A DNA stretch of 64,000 nt from Ailanthus altissimus. Lineage: Eukaryota > Streptophyta > Magnoliopsida > Sapindales > Simaroubaceae. The notes beneath the pieces were generated by a model, which worked only from the letters and a program-made list of their open reading frames with translations, had not been told where the DNA came from and did not search any database. The position numbers were made by a program, and so were the translations under genes. Below, piece after piece: positions 40,668-52,861 of this stretch (positions are counted from its first letter, which is position 1; every line of letters starts with the position of its first letter). Where the stretch lies: the NCBI GenBank assembly GCA_946807835.1, contig OX327690.1:9520501-9584500 (forward strand), in the 5' to 3' direction.

Positions 40668-41687
40668 TGACACTTTTAGAATATAAGAGTTATTCCCAAG
40701 TGCAGGATTGCCAAAGTAATAAATAACCCAATGAGAACGGGGTCGATCCACAGGGAAGTAGAATTAAAATTACAAATTATAAACACTTTAAAGATAATTA
40801 ATGCAGTATAAGATGTTTACAAATATTATTTCAATTAACCAATTCAAATAAAAAGGTAAGGTTACGGGGATTCACTCTTGGCATAAGAAGTAAGAATATA
40901 TTTAACTTTTTTTTTATAACTCAATTGGAATCCTCATACAAAGGAGGTTCCAACCGAAAAATATAACAATTAAAGTTCATCATCATTTATATATTGATTA
41001 GTATTTATTTCTTTCAATTATTATACACCAAATCTTATAAATGGGTTCAAGTATTTATTATGCCAATCTTTATATTTGTTTACAATAAATCAAGACTCCC
41101 ACTTTACAAGAAAGGTTATATATACCGTTATCATTTGGATTTACGTTTGGAGGGAACCACTTGGTTGATGAAAGTCAAGAATGGTGGCAAAATAATTTGT
41201 ATTCATTATCAATTGGGCACCTACTTGATTATCCAATTTAGAATTGATGTGATCCGAATTAACTGTCACTTAAAACATCAAAGTTGTAGATAAGTCTCTT
41301 ATCTTTTCAAATTGAGTGATCTTATACATATTAGATACGCATTTCTATAGTTATGGGCCAAATACTTATGACTATTCAAACTGGGCCTGTACTGCAGATC
41401 AGTTCTGTTCTAGGCCATTTTTCACCCTCTAAATACTCGAATTTCAAATGCTTTGTGAAATACAATATGTTATTCCATTGAGTCATATCTTCATAGGATT
41501 AAGAATCACCTCCATTGGATCTTTAGGTAGAAAGTTATGCCTATTTTACCGAATCTGCCACAAAACAGTTAAAAGATAATTAAGTACAATATTATAAACA
41601 TACTTAAGTTAAGAAAATTAAATACACTAGTAATACAAAACAATCATGTAAAACTCTTATTAAATGTGTAATTTCAAGTGTTCATCA
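40668..41687 (-). repeat. Inverted LTR-3 copy with internal deletion
   Basis: On the minus strand it runs from TGATGAACACTTGAAATT (41687) to ...TCTAAAAGTGTCA (40668). It is about 400 bp shorter than 32807-34228, the loss lying near 41130 between the aagaaaggttata and tttggagggaacc blocks. Confidence 0.88.
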
Positions 41688-42754
41688 TTACTCCCTTAAT
41701 ACTAATTGATTGGCTAGACTCTAATATCATCACAAGCCTTTTTCGATGGTCGAATGATTATATCACACCCTAACAATTACTTATATTTCTATAGTAATCC
41801 GAGTAAGATGCAATTCATTAAGAACATGTCTAAATCAAAACATATATGCCACCTAGGTATATGTCTATCCTAGATGAAACTTATAGTTGTTACCCTATGA
41901 TCATGTATCAAACTATCCTATGCTAAATAGATAAATCCCTTTGTCTAGTTCATCATGGTTTCTCAAACAATCAAGATATCGATCAAGTATCATGAAAGCA
42001 TTAAAGATAAGATAGAATGAATCAATTGTACTGTATTAGGTTTATAACTAAGAGTTTATGAAATTCAACTGCATACTAGGTTCAAAATATTTAATCCTAG
42101 ATCAAAAGAGTTTAGCTCATGATTAACACAAGAGCATCAAAGTAAGAATTAGAAAGTATCATAAACAAGATCATCTAACCAAGAGAAGAAATACAATAAC
42201 AAAAGTGATGCCATGGGTTACTTTTCTTTCTCTTGACTTACACAAGAACTTATTCTTTAATTCTTCAATAATTGCTTTGATCTCTTGATTTGAATTTGAA
42301 TCCATTTTCCTTAGGTTAGCCTTGAAATTTTGTGTGTTTTTGCTCTGAAACGTATGCTTTTATATATGTTTTCAAACCCTAGGTACGAGGGCCTTCAAAT
42401 CCCTCTCGAAATAAAACAAAAATGAGGGTTTTATCTCTTATCCATAAGCGCCGTGGCGCTGAGGTCTGGAATTGCACATCTATTGTTCTTTGACTGGGCG
42501 TTATGGTGCTAGGGTTGGGCACTTCAACGCCTAACTCTCTACCTCGGGTGTTGCAGCGCCCAAGCCTTGGTTGGCTAGCTTGCGTATTTTGAGCGCATCT
42601 TACTCATTCGTCTTTTAATTCTTCTCTTGTTTATTCCTATTCATCACATTTTCTCCCATGTACCTATTTAAAATCAAAAACACAAATAGCCAAATATTCA
42701 TAATTTAGAGCAAAATACCCAAGTCGGAATACTAAATATACTATTGCAATTACA
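41688..42754 (-). repeat. 3' LTR of element 4, truncated at its end
   Basis: On the minus strand it starts TGTAATTGCAATAG at 42754, just after the polypurine tract. A TATA box (TATATAAAAG) lies near 42360 and a GC island at 42449-42562. Compared with the 5' LTR, the last ~290 bp (51849-52140 equivalent) are missing at 41688. Confidence 0.85.
42449..42562 (-). repeat. GC-rich palindromic island, copy 6 (inside an Athila/Tat LTR)
   Basis: gcgccgtggcgctgagg, ctgggcgttatggtgct and gggtgttgcagcgccc repeat imperfectly. This is the same motif as in the copia LTR-2 islands although the host element is of another superfamily. Confidence 0.75.
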
Positions 42755-44399
42755 CCTTTATTAAATACCCCCAAACTTAAGTTTTGCTCATCCTCAAGCA
42801 AACAAAAGCAAATATAAACTAACTCTTAAACAATCAATTGAATGGGTCAATCAAAAATTTGGATAATAGTCTCAAATGTTGAATTACATATATAAAATCT
42901 TTAGAATAAAAAATTATTGATGATCGTCTCATACTATAATTATCATACTTAATTTTGCCTTATAATTATTCACCTGTGATTGTGTGCAGAGCTATTTATC
43001 TATGTATCAATTGTATTTAGAATAACTTATTCTATAAGAAAGATCGAACCGAAATAATTGTCCATAAGCTTATTGTTTTATAGCAATCTCCCATAATGTA
43101 GGACATTATATAACAAAAGATCAAATAGGGCTTTACTCAGCTTATAATGAAAGGGTTAGGCTAAGGCGAGAAAAATCAGGAAAAAAAAAATTAAGTTTAA
43201 ATCGCACTATAACTATAACCCTATTGTCTCCAAATCCATTCATCCTTTCTTTTTTAATCCACACCCCAAACTTATTTTCTTTAAAACCTATAATTTCAAT
43301 AGCTCTATTATTCTCAACTGTATTTCTATGAGGTTTTTTTTTAAATCCTTCATTTCTTGTAATTGTAATAGAAAATTTTCAGAGATTCCTCTTCTTTTAC
43401 CTATAATTTTGAATCACTTCATGATCCTTATAATAAGATATTATACATCATAATGTGAAGGGTATTTATGAAGGATACAAAAATAATCGACTATAGGCTT
43501 ATAATGTGGTTCATAAAATAAAATTATAGTCAATAAGGCTAAAAAAGGGTGATTAGGGATTAGAAATATAACAAGACTTGCTAGAAAAGTTCAATCGATC
43601 TAAATATGGCCTATAATCATATCTTTTACTGTAAATGCCCTAGAATTTTGTCTCAAATGCTAATCAAACAAGTTCTAGATATTGGGTGACCTTAATTACT
43701 TTCTTCATATGAATAAATATATTTTGTATTAACAATCAATGGACATTTAATAGCTTTAGTGTGAAAAGTGTTTAAAGTGAATAATTACAAGCTAAATATA
43801 AGTAAATTTGATTACAATATAAGATGAACGCAATAATTAATAAGTCTAAAGAATTTATAGCTTTTCTTCAACTCATCTTTTCATCATTGAATACAAATTA
43901 TTTTCGACCCATAAAAAGATAATAAAAAGAAACAAATAAAATAACAACTAAAAAGAAAAATAAAAACTGAAAATAAAATATCAAAGCATAAGAAAGAAAC
44001 AAAATAAAACTAATAACTAGGAAGTGTTTCTCCTGCCCATAAACTTAAAATAAGTCATGTTCTCATGGTGGCAGTAAAGGAACAAAATTAAAACACTTCC
44101 CAATTTGTGTAGGGTGAAACTCAGTTGTCGTCCATGTCATCCTCTGTCTCTTTATCCTTATCCTCGACGACGTTTTCATCATCATTTTTATCCTCATTCA
44201 ATTCTACAAGAGGTGGTAGCTAGGAATATCATGGGAAAGTTGGTAGCACGCTAGTGTCCATCCCAAAATATGCTAGTGTAAGCTATATGACATGATCCCA
44301 ATAAACTGTATGAGTCTGAAAATAAGCCAAGTGAGACTCGATGAGATTGAGACGCTCCTTTATGGTAGGTGGGACAGGTGGTGCGACTGCCAGAGGTAA
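42755..44399 (-). other. 3' untranslated region and polypurine tract of element 4
   Basis: Minus strand CTTAAGTTTGGGGGTATT (42780-42763) is the polypurine tract; next to it is gcttgaggatgagcaaa, a block typical of this lineage. The rest is AT-rich with an acidic low-complexity stretch near 44120-44190 and no recognised gene. Confidence 0.7.
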
Positions 44400-45130
44400 G
44401 CGCTACTAGAGCAGTTGTGCTGGCAGCTTATCCTGTAGATCTAATCCATCTATAATCTGGTTGATCACATCATTGTCGAGGGCATGAGCTAGGTGGAGTA
44501 ACTCCTCGGAGGGTGTCCCCTCAACTCTAGCTTGGGTGCATAGAGCAGTGATTAAGGATGGGTAATAAAGACCCATTTTTGTGTATTTGATAGCGTGCAA
44601 TATGTTATCCTTGATCACCTTCCTAATGTCAATAGATCAGCTAATTAGGACATCATATAAGAGAACAACTCTTACCACTGTGTTTGAACTATGGTGGCGT
44701 ACTGGCATAAGGCATGCTATGATAAAATGGTTCTACGCTTTGTCCTCATGACACATATAACGGGTAGAAAATTCTTTAGGAATGCTCCCTTTAAATTCCC
44801 ATATGGCACTCGAAGCTAAGAATTAATGATGGCATTATAGTCTGGCTCTTTCAATAGCTCATCATAATCACTGTTACGGATTATCAGAGTGCCAAAGAAT
44901 GCATTGATAGTCGTACTAGTGAATTCTACGTAACGTCCCCGCACAAAAACCTTTAAACTTTTATGTTCCTAGGCATTAGCGTAGAACTCTCAAAGCACAG
45001 GAATAACCGCTACTTCAAGCTATATGCACAACCTTTTCCACCTCCTATCCTCAATTGTCTGAGTTATGTTTCGGTAGTGATTGGGAGCCAGTTGAAAATC
45101 CATCTTTAGTATAGCCTTCACTTGATGATA
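44400..45130 (-). pseudogene. Additional ORF downstream of integrase (putative plant transposon protein type)
   Basis: On the minus strand: EFYANA, a stop, EHKSLKVFVRGRYVEF, TSTTINAFFGTL, DYDELLKEPDYNA, a stop, LRVPYGNLKGAF, and lower a 70-codon open stretch (44618-44406) with KMGLYYPSLITALCTQARVE. This order (FVRG...F..T.IN.FFGT ... LITALC..A.V) is that of the 'putative plant transposon protein' domain often encoded by an extra ORF of Athila-like elements. Function unknown. Position after pol is where retroviral env would sit, but no signal peptide or membrane segment is visible. Confidence 0.75.
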
Positions 45131-46329
45131 AATGTAGTATGACTGTTGAAAGCCTTTTCTGAAACCAACTTGTTAGTATCATAAGGTGCTGATAAAAACT
45201 TAACTCTATGTTGACTGAACGTGAAACAAAAACTTAACACTCTTAAATTTGTGAACCACAAAACCTCATACTCCATATTATGTCTCCACTTACAAACTTA
45301 AAACTCTATGTAATGTCAATTCAATTATACCAACAACAGCAAAGTGGCAAAACCATGGGATTGCATGATATGTGTAGAAACAATTAACACAAATTAATAC
45401 CACAAGATCTGAACTTAATGTGCATAACCCTAAAGCAATAGTCTCTATAGTACAACACTAAAAGCACTCACTTATTAATATAGCACCACCACATGGGAAT
45501 ACAATATCATAGCACCTAACTAACCACAATCTAACAATTAAATCAAGGAATAGAATTTCTCCATCAATTCATCCAAATAACATGTTATTCATGGAAATAA
45601 TATAAATAAACAGATCTCAGTTAAATATAATGACAGGTATGAACAGAAGATTTAAGAATTGATCCATGTATTCAAGAGTAATTATACAAATGTGAACCAA
45701 ACAATCAGCACTAAGTGTATGATATGGAATAATATGCACAATTTTAATGATAAATGTTATTATAATGCCTAATGCCCTAAAATATTTGGAAGAAAATGGG
45801 TACCTTGTAAGCAAATTCGAAAATGAGGGTGGGATGTGCGCTTGGAGAAATTCGAAAGTTCAATGAGAGAATTTGTATGAATTTTGTAGTTTGATTGTGT
45901 GGTAGGTATGCCTTTTGGTGGATTTTGGAAGTGGGTGATATGTTAATTGGTGGATTTGGTGTGTGTTTTTTAATGGATGATTTTGGGATTGAGAGTTAGG
46001 GTTTTTTAGTGTGAGAATTAGGGGAGGATATGAGTGGAAGTGTGGAAGACAAATAGGGGAAAAGGGTTAAAAACCCTTTTTCTCGTGTTAGCACCAAGGC
46101 GTTGGCAAGCCAACACCACAGCGCCCAAACCTGGGTACACATGCGCTATCCTATATTCGACAGCGCTGCGGCGCTGCATCTTACCCCCATTTTTTAACCT
46201 TTAAACCTAAAAATGCATGATGAAAAATTAACAATAATAAGAAAAATAAAATAAAATCTTAAAAATAAAATCAAAGGATACTATGCTTGGGTTGCCTCCC
46301 AAGAAGTGTTTGGTTTAACGTCTTCGGCT
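45131..46329 (-). other. Spacer between integrase and the additional ORF, with GC island 7
   Basis: AT-rich non-coding sequence. At 46088-46186 lies a GC-rich island (agcaccaaggcgttgg, cagcgctgcggcgctg). Next to the integrase end the minus strand has the block complementary to gcttgggttgcctcccaaga, a landmark also present at 58895-58915. Confidence 0.65.
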
Positions 46330-47400
46330 TAACATCATGATCCTTAGATTACTTGGGTTCAATTAGATTAACACTGACTTTCTGTCGATCAATGCATCCT
46401 CCCTAGTAATGCATGACGCGCTGGCCATTCATCATAAATGAAACTTGAGTGTTTGGATCCTTAATATCAATAACTCCATGTGGATATATTATGATAATTT
46501 AGAATAGCCCAGACCATCGGAACTTGAGATTCCTAGAAAATAACTTCAGCCGTGAATTATAGAGCAAAACGTATTGTCCCTTTTTAAATGATCACTGAAG
46601 TATCTTCTTATCCTGTCATAATTTCATTCTCTCCTTGTAAAGCTTAAAATTGTCATACGCTTATTGATGAAACTTACCCGTGGCATTAAGCTGAAGTAAC
46701 CATTTCTCTCCTACAACTTGGAAATTAAAATTAAGGGCTTTAATGGCCCATTATGCTTCGTGTTCTAACCCTAAAGGTAAGTGATAAGCTCATAAAGCAT
46801 CATCAAAGTGTAATGGCCAATCTTTGCAGTTTTGAGACATACCAATGGGGGTTTTATATGTAGTGCGATATGCCCATAAAGCATCATCAAAGTGTAATGC
46901 CCAATCTTTGTAGTTTGGCTTAACCATCATTTTTAAGATACGCTTTATTTCCCAATTGGAGATTTCAACTTATCTGCTTGTTTGGGGATGATATGTAATG
47001 GCTATTTTATGCTTGATGCCATATTTTAGCAAGAGAGCTGAAAAGTATTTATTGTAGAAATGTGAGCCCTCATCACTTATGATCGCTTTCGGGGTTTCAT
47101 ATCTTGTGAAAAAGTTCTTTTGAAAGAACTTAATCACTGTTCTAGCCTCGTTTGTTGGTAACGCTACTAATTCTACCCATTTTGAAACATAATCCTCCGT
47201 TACAGGGATATACTTATTATTGTGAGATGTGAAAATGGTCCCATAAAATCTATGCCCCAAAAGTTAAAGATTTCTGCTTCTAGAATGTTCTGTTGTGGCA
47301 TTTCATGTCTTTTGGAGATGTTCCCAGTTCGTTGACATCGATCACAACATGAAACAAAAGAATATGCGTCTTTAAATAATGTGGGCCAATAAAAACTAGA
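46330..47400 (-). pseudogene. Ty3 integrase of element 4
   Basis: Integrase inserts the cDNA into the genome. On the minus strand: [16 protein letters not shown] (first catalytic Asp), AIISDEGSHFYNKYF (second Asp), KHKIAITYHPQTS, a stop, VEISNWEIK (catalytic Glu), then [16 protein letters not shown]. The core is followed by a second, partial [11 protein letters not shown] produced by an 83-bp tandem duplication (46791-46920). The C-terminal part reads GPFKVK-like with stops to about 46330. The DDE residues survive but stops and the duplication destroy the frame. Confidence 0.9.
46791..46926 (-). repeat. 83-bp tandem duplication inside integrase
   Basis: cataaagcatcatcaaagtg begins at 46791 and again at 46874, followed each time by taatg(g/c)ccaatctttg. 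Confidence 0.92.
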
Positions 47401-48078
47401 TTAAAGTATCTTGGTTGCTGTTTTATCACCTAAAACGTGTCCACCATAACTAGATGCATGACAATGGTGTAGGATGTCGTGAATCTCTTCTTTAGGGACA
47501 GATCTTTGAAGGATTTGGTCTGTATATGATATGAATAAGAAAGGCTCGTCCCAGAAGTAGAAATTAGTGTTACAGAGGAACTTCTTCTTTTGTTGAAAAG
47601 TCAAATTATAAGGTGTTAAACCAGAAACTAAATAATTGACAATATCAGCATACCATGAGATCTCGTGATGTTTTGTAGTAACGAGTTGTTCATTTGAAAA
47701 AGTCTCATTTATTTGGATCTTTTCTTGGTATTGATTTGGCACTTCTAAATGAAAAAGATGATTAGCAACTTGACTCTCATCTCTTTTTCTATCTTTGATC
47801 TTAAAATCAAACTCTTGTAGCAATGAAATTCACCAAATGAGTCTAGGCTTTGCATCTTTCTTATTGATGAGGTATTTAATTGTTGAATGATCTATAAAGA
47901 CTGTGACCTTGACTCCAATGGGGTAAGCTCAGAACTTGTCAAAGGTAAATACTATCGCAAGAAGCTCTCTTTTATGGTAGTGTAGTTGAACTAAACGTTA
48001 TTGAGAGTCTTGCTTGCATAGTATATGGTATAAAAACCTTTCTCTCAACATTTTCCTAGTACAGCACCCACAGCTATA
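47401..48078 (-). pseudogene. RNase H and integrase zinc-binding region of element 4
   Basis: On the minus strand just below 48078: YYASKTLN, NYTTIKES, then (47823-47401, 140 open codons) LQEFDFKIKDRKRDESQVAN, the usual end of the RNase H unit, and the HHCC zinc-binding start of integrase seen in DILHHCHASSYGGH. The RNase H start C-D-A-S reads C-N-A-S, so a catalytic Asp is Asn. Confidence 0.88.
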
Positions 48079-49341
48079 TCACTTACTTGCATTACACATT
48101 ACCTCAAAGGGTAAGTTCCAATCTGGTGCTATGATGATAGACGCAGTGGTGAGCTTTTTCTTCAAAGTTTCAAAAGCTTCAAGACATACGCCATCAAAAT
48201 AAAACTGCACCTCCTTCTCTAATAAGTTGCATAAATATTTTGAGATCTTGAAAAAATCTTTTATCAATCATCTATAAAACCCAACATATCCAAGGAAACT
48301 CCACACTCCTTTCACATTAGTTGGTAGGGGAAACTTCTCAATGGTTTCTATCTTCGCTCTATCTACTTTAATACCATGAGCAAAAGTTTAATAGCCTAAG
48401 ACTATGTTTGACCATAAATGACACTTCTCCCAATTAAGCACTAAATTAGTATCTTCACATCTTTGAGCACAAATGCTAGATTATCAAGGCATAGATTAAA
48501 TGAATCACTAAAAACAAAAAATTCATCCATAAATACCTTTATGAAGTGCTCTATAATATCTAAGAAAATGACCATCATACAACGCTGAAAAGTGGCTTGA
48601 GCATTGCATAGGCCAAATTGCATTCTTCAGAAGGCAAATATACCATATGGGCATATGAACATGGTCTTTTCTTGATCTTCTAGGGTAATTGCGATCTGCT
48701 TATAGCCGAAGTATCCATCTAAGAAATAATAATAATCATGTCCGACTAATCTATCCAGTATTTGATCGATGAAAGGTAAAGGAAAATGGTCCTTGCGGGT
48801 GGCTTTATTCAGCTTCCGATAATCTATACATATCCTCCAACCAGTGACAGTCTTAGTTTGGATTAAATCATTGTTCTTATTTACCACCACAATGTTCCTC
48901 TCTTCTTTAGTACACATTATACCGATCTTACCCATGAGTTGTCAAAAATGGCTAAATAATCATAGCATCTAGCCACTTAATGATCTCCTTCTTTACTACA
49001 TCTTTCATTACTGGATTCAACCGCCTTTGATGATCTATTATAGCCTTGTGCCCTTTCTTCAGCAGAATTTTATGCGTCCAAAATTAGGGACTGATTCCCT
49101 TATTGCCAGTAATTGCCCATCTTATTACTCTCTTATTATCTCTCAAGACCCTCAATAGCTTTTCCTCTTGGGATTTATCAAGTTGCGTGGAAACTATGAC
49201 TAGAAATGTAAAAGACTCTCTAAAGAATGCATACCTCAAGTGACTCGGTAAGGGTTTCAACTCTAATATAGGAGGTTCTTCAATATAAGGTTTAGTGTGT
49301 GCTTGTAAACCCTCGAGTCTGTCTAGAGGTTTAATTCTCAT
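48079..49341 (-). pseudogene. Reverse transcriptase of element 4
   Basis: On the minus strand: a pre-RT linker (49341-49084; ELKPLPSHLRYAFF), then GWRICIDYRKLNKATRKDHF, FFLDGYFGYKQIAI-like (YYYFLDGYFGYKQI), CPYGIFAF, a frame break, FGLCNAQATFQRCM and the catalytic box as FMDE (second Asp to Glu, near 48525). The thumb and start of RNase H follow (EVQFYFDGVCLEAFETLK). Frame breaks at 48935, 48625 and 48440. Confidence 0.9.
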
Positions 49342-49410
49342 CTTTAATCTGTTATATCTTGAAAAAATGCCTAATACTTGTAAGTACTCTTGAACTTCTT
49401 TTCTCTTTAC

Positions 49411-49880
49411 TTATTCTCCATTTACTACGGCATCTTCTAGAGAATCTTTAATGCTATTCTTATTGAAGATCTCTTGCATTTCTATATGAATAACATTAAT
49501 GTTCATACATTTCTCTTCTTCAATAGGCCCTTTCATGGCTTTGAAAACATTGAATGTTACTTCTTCGTTCTGCACCTTCATAGTTAATTCTCCTTTTTTA
49601 ACATCAATAAGTGTTTTTCTTGTGGCTTGGAATGGTCTTCCTAGTATGATGGGTACTTCACGATCCTCCTTTATGTTTAACACTATAAAGTCCACCGGAA
49701 AGATGAACTTATTAACCTTTACCAAAACATCTTCAATAATACCCCTTGGATAAGTGAGTGAACGATTGGCAAGTTGTAATGTGACATTAGTAGGTTTAGC
49801 CTCCCCCAAACCTAACTTCTTGTAGATGAAAAAATAGCATTAAGTTGATGCTGGCACCTAAATCACATAATGCTCTCCCA
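49411..49880 (-). pseudogene. Aspartic protease of element 4
   Basis: On the minus strand: ALCDLGASINLML at 49875-49837, the retropepsin active site, then a frame break and 132 open codons (49809-49411): VTLQLANRSLTYPRGIIEDV, NKFIFPVDFIVLN and VPIILGRPFQATRKTLIDV. This is the standard Athila protease sequence order. Confidence 0.9.
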
Positions 49881-50149
49881 AAGAATTTATGTGCAATTGT
49901 GAATGTTATAGTAAAACTACTCGAATCTTTCATCTTTCGTGGTAATTTCTTTTGTAAGATTGTACTACATTCTTCAGTAAGTATACAGTCTCATAATTTA
50001 CTAGTCTTCTTTTGGATAAGATATCTTTCATAAATTTCACATAACTTGGCATTTGTTCTAGAGCATCTGCAAAATGTATGTTAATATAAAGTTTTTTTAA
50101 AACAGACATCTAGGAATTTCAAAAATTGCTTATCTAGCTTCTATTTCTA

Positions 50150-51480
50150 TAGCCTTTGAGAAAATGGTGGAGGTGGATAGAGAGGTTAAACTACGTGTTT
50201 CTGCTAGTTTTTACTACTATTTATTGCTCTCTGCACTTTTCTGCAATTCTACATTATTTCCTACACTTTTTTGTTGCTATATACCATGTCCACACTATTT
50301 TTTGCATTTTCCTGCTGCTCTACACTATTTTCTACATCACTCATTTTTCTCTTTTTCTGTACTGTTGGGCTGCAATTCTTTATCATTTTTCAAAGAGACA
50401 GTTTTGCACTATTCTTTATCCCCTCTTGGATTAGCCTTAGTGCTGCTCTGTAAAGTCCCTTGAGGTCAGTTATTTAAGGCTACAATAAGTTGCCCCATTT
50501 GAGTCTCTAGAGTCTTCAAAGATGCAGAATTTTTATGCAAGATAGCATCATTAGACTTTATATACTACATAATCATCTCTTCTAAGGCTGCCTTCTTCTC
50601 TTGTAGGGGATAAAATTCATATGGGTTTGGTTTAAACTGCTACCCTTAGTTTTTTACCCCAAGAAAACTTAGGATGATTCTTTCACTCTGGATTGTAGTA
50701 GTTTGAATGTGGATCATTATGCTTCCTATATAGTTCATCATATAGCTTATGGACTCTATGCATTACCCATTCATATGATTGTCACCATAGAAGTCACAAG
50801 TCACATTTTGAGTCTTAATGGCATTAATGGCATCAAATCTCTTTGTCAATATATTAATTTACACAACCAATGCATTGAATGCATCAATATCATAAGCTCC
50901 AACAATCTTCCTCGAAGTAACTCTCTCAACAAGCCATTAATAACTATTTGATATCATCTTTTTCAATAGATCATATACGTCTTCTGTGGACTTATTCATC
51001 AAAGCCCCTCTAGTATTGGCATCTATAATAGTCCTTAAATAACACATTAGCCCTTGTAGAATGTCTCAACTAATAGCCATTTAAGAACTCCATGGTGAGG
51101 ACACTTTTTCAGCATGTCCTTTGAATGTTCTCATGTCTCGTACAATGATTTACCATCAAATTGGACAAATAAGGTGATGTCATTCCTCGTCTTGGCTCTC
51201 TTTGCTGGTAGAAAAAAATTTGCTTAGAACTTCTGTGCTAAGTTATCCGACGTCAATATAGATTCTGATGGTAATGACATCAACCAACTCTTAGCTTTGT
51301 CTCTCAATGAGGAAGGGAATAGTTTTAGTTGGATAGCGTCGTTTAAGAATCTATTGAACTTGAACGTATTACAAATTTCTAAAAACTTTATGATATACAG
51401 ATTATGATCATCGTTGAGAGCTCCACTGAACTGTACGGAATCTTTTAGCATCTGAATAGTACTTGGCTTGATCTCGAAGT
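50150..51480 (-). pseudogene. gag of element 4
   Basis: On the minus strand 51451-51224 is open: MLKDSVQFSGALNDDHNLYI, FKFNRFLNDAIQLKLFP and LRDKAKSWLMSLPS, the Athila Gag core. Degenerate continuation follows to about 50640. The C-terminal hinge (50440-50180) is built of imperfect repeats encoding blocks such as NSVEQQENAKNSV. Plus-strand frames of 60-99 codons over 50156-50463 are the antisense of this repeat and not genes. Confidence 0.85.
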
Positions 51481-51821
51481 TGTTTGCATTAATAGTTGGA
51501 CACTAAATACTAAATTGGATACTTTCTGTTGTATTTATAGCATAATCCCTCAAAGTTCTTTGCTCAACCATAGGCTTATACACGAGATTATTGATGTGAT
51601 CATGGTCCTCTGCCATATTTATGCATTGATGTTGTTCACATCAAAGTCTTCAGAATGTTCTTTAAATCTGAGGATCAAAAGAAGTAAAATTTTTGCTTTT
51701 GGTTCTTCGCATAAACTATCAAATTTCAAAATAAATAAAAATAAACAATACTACAAATAAAATCTAAATTAAAAGTAAGATGGTATGGTATTAATATTTA
51801 TCTAACAATAGCTAACATTAG

Positions 51822-51848
51822 TCCTCAGCAACAATACTAAAACCTTAA
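51822..51848 (-). other. Primer-binding site region of element 4, eroded
   Basis: The minus-strand sequence after the LTR end at 51849 is AAGGTTTTAGTATTGTTGCTG, recognisable as TTTTTGGCGCCGTTGCCGGG with several changes. Confidence 0.6.
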
Positions 51849-52857
51849 TGTATACTTTAGTAGCTAAATACAAGCGCACGTTATCGTATCAAGTACTATA
51901 GGTTTAAGTTTAGACAATCGTTCCGACAGAGACTGTTGAACCTATTTATTTTAATCAATTACTAAAATTACTCTACTTTACTTTTATCCAGAAAATTTTA
52001 AGGATATATTTTAACTAAATTAACTTACTATTATCAATTTAACCTAACTTAATATCAAAAGCAATCAAAGATTAAATTCACTAATTATAAGCAATCTACG
52101 TTTTAGACTAATCTCCTAGTATTTCATTAAATTCATTAATCGCTTAGTTACTTCATTAATACTAATTGATTGGATAGACTCTAATCTCATCACAAGCTTC
52201 TGTCAATGGTTAAATGACTATATCATACCCTAATGATTACCTATATGTCTACAGTAATCCGAGTAAGATGCAATTCATTAAGAACATATCTAAATCAAAC
52301 AATGCATACCACATAGGTATATGTTCATCCCAGATGGAACTCATAGTTATTATCCTACGATCATGCATTAAACTATCCTTGGCTAAACATATGAATCCCT
52401 CCATCGAGTTTATCATAGTTCCTCAAACATTCAAGATATTGATCAAGTATCATAAAAGTATTAAACACAAGATAGAATGAATCAATTGTACTGTATTAAG
52501 TTTATAACTAAGAGTTTATAAAATTCAACTATATATAAGGTTTAATAGGTTTAACCGTAGATCAAAATAGTTTAACTCATGATTAACACAAGAGTATCAA
52601 AGTAAGAATTAGAAAACATCATGAACAAGATCATCTAACTAAAAAAAGAAAGATAATAACATAAGTGATGCCCTGGGTTGCTTTTCTTTCTCTTGACTTG
52701 AATTCACAAGAACTTATTCTTCAATTCTTAAATAATTGCCTTGATCTCTTGATCTGAATGTGAATTCGTGTTCTCTAGGTTTGCCTTGAAATTATGTGTG
52801 TTTTTGCTCTAAAAAGTAGGCTTTTGTATATGTTTTGAAGCTCTATGGTTGAGGGTG
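51849..52857 (-). repeat. 5' LTR of element 4, truncated at its start
   Basis: It matches the 3' LTR from ttaatactaattgattgg (52156) through ttgcttttctttctcttgac and gtgtgtttttgctct. At 52857 it meets LTR-5, so the first ~400 bp, including the counterpart of GC island 6, are missing. Confidence 0.85.
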
Positions 52858-52861
52858 ATGT

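Larger units (their letters stand above)
41688..52857 (-). mobile_element. Near-full-length Athila/Tat-type Ty3 retrotransposon ('element 4')
   Basis: On the minus strand from right to left: 5' LTR (52857-51849, its start cut off), primer-binding site, gag, protease, RT, RNase H, integrase, an extra ORF, a long 3' untranslated region, a polypurine tract and 3' LTR (42754-41688, its end cut off at the inverted LTR-3). All proteins carry stops or frameshifts. Both LTRs share a block of about 700 bp starting at ttaatactaattgattgg. Confidence 0.9.

Noticed and set aside
50156..50463. Three long overlapping plus-strand frames rich in Tyr/Phe/Leu that resemble a membrane protein
   Set aside because: They are the antisense of the repetitive Gag hinge of element 4; the hydrophobicity comes from the pyrimidine-rich complement of an A-rich coding repeat.
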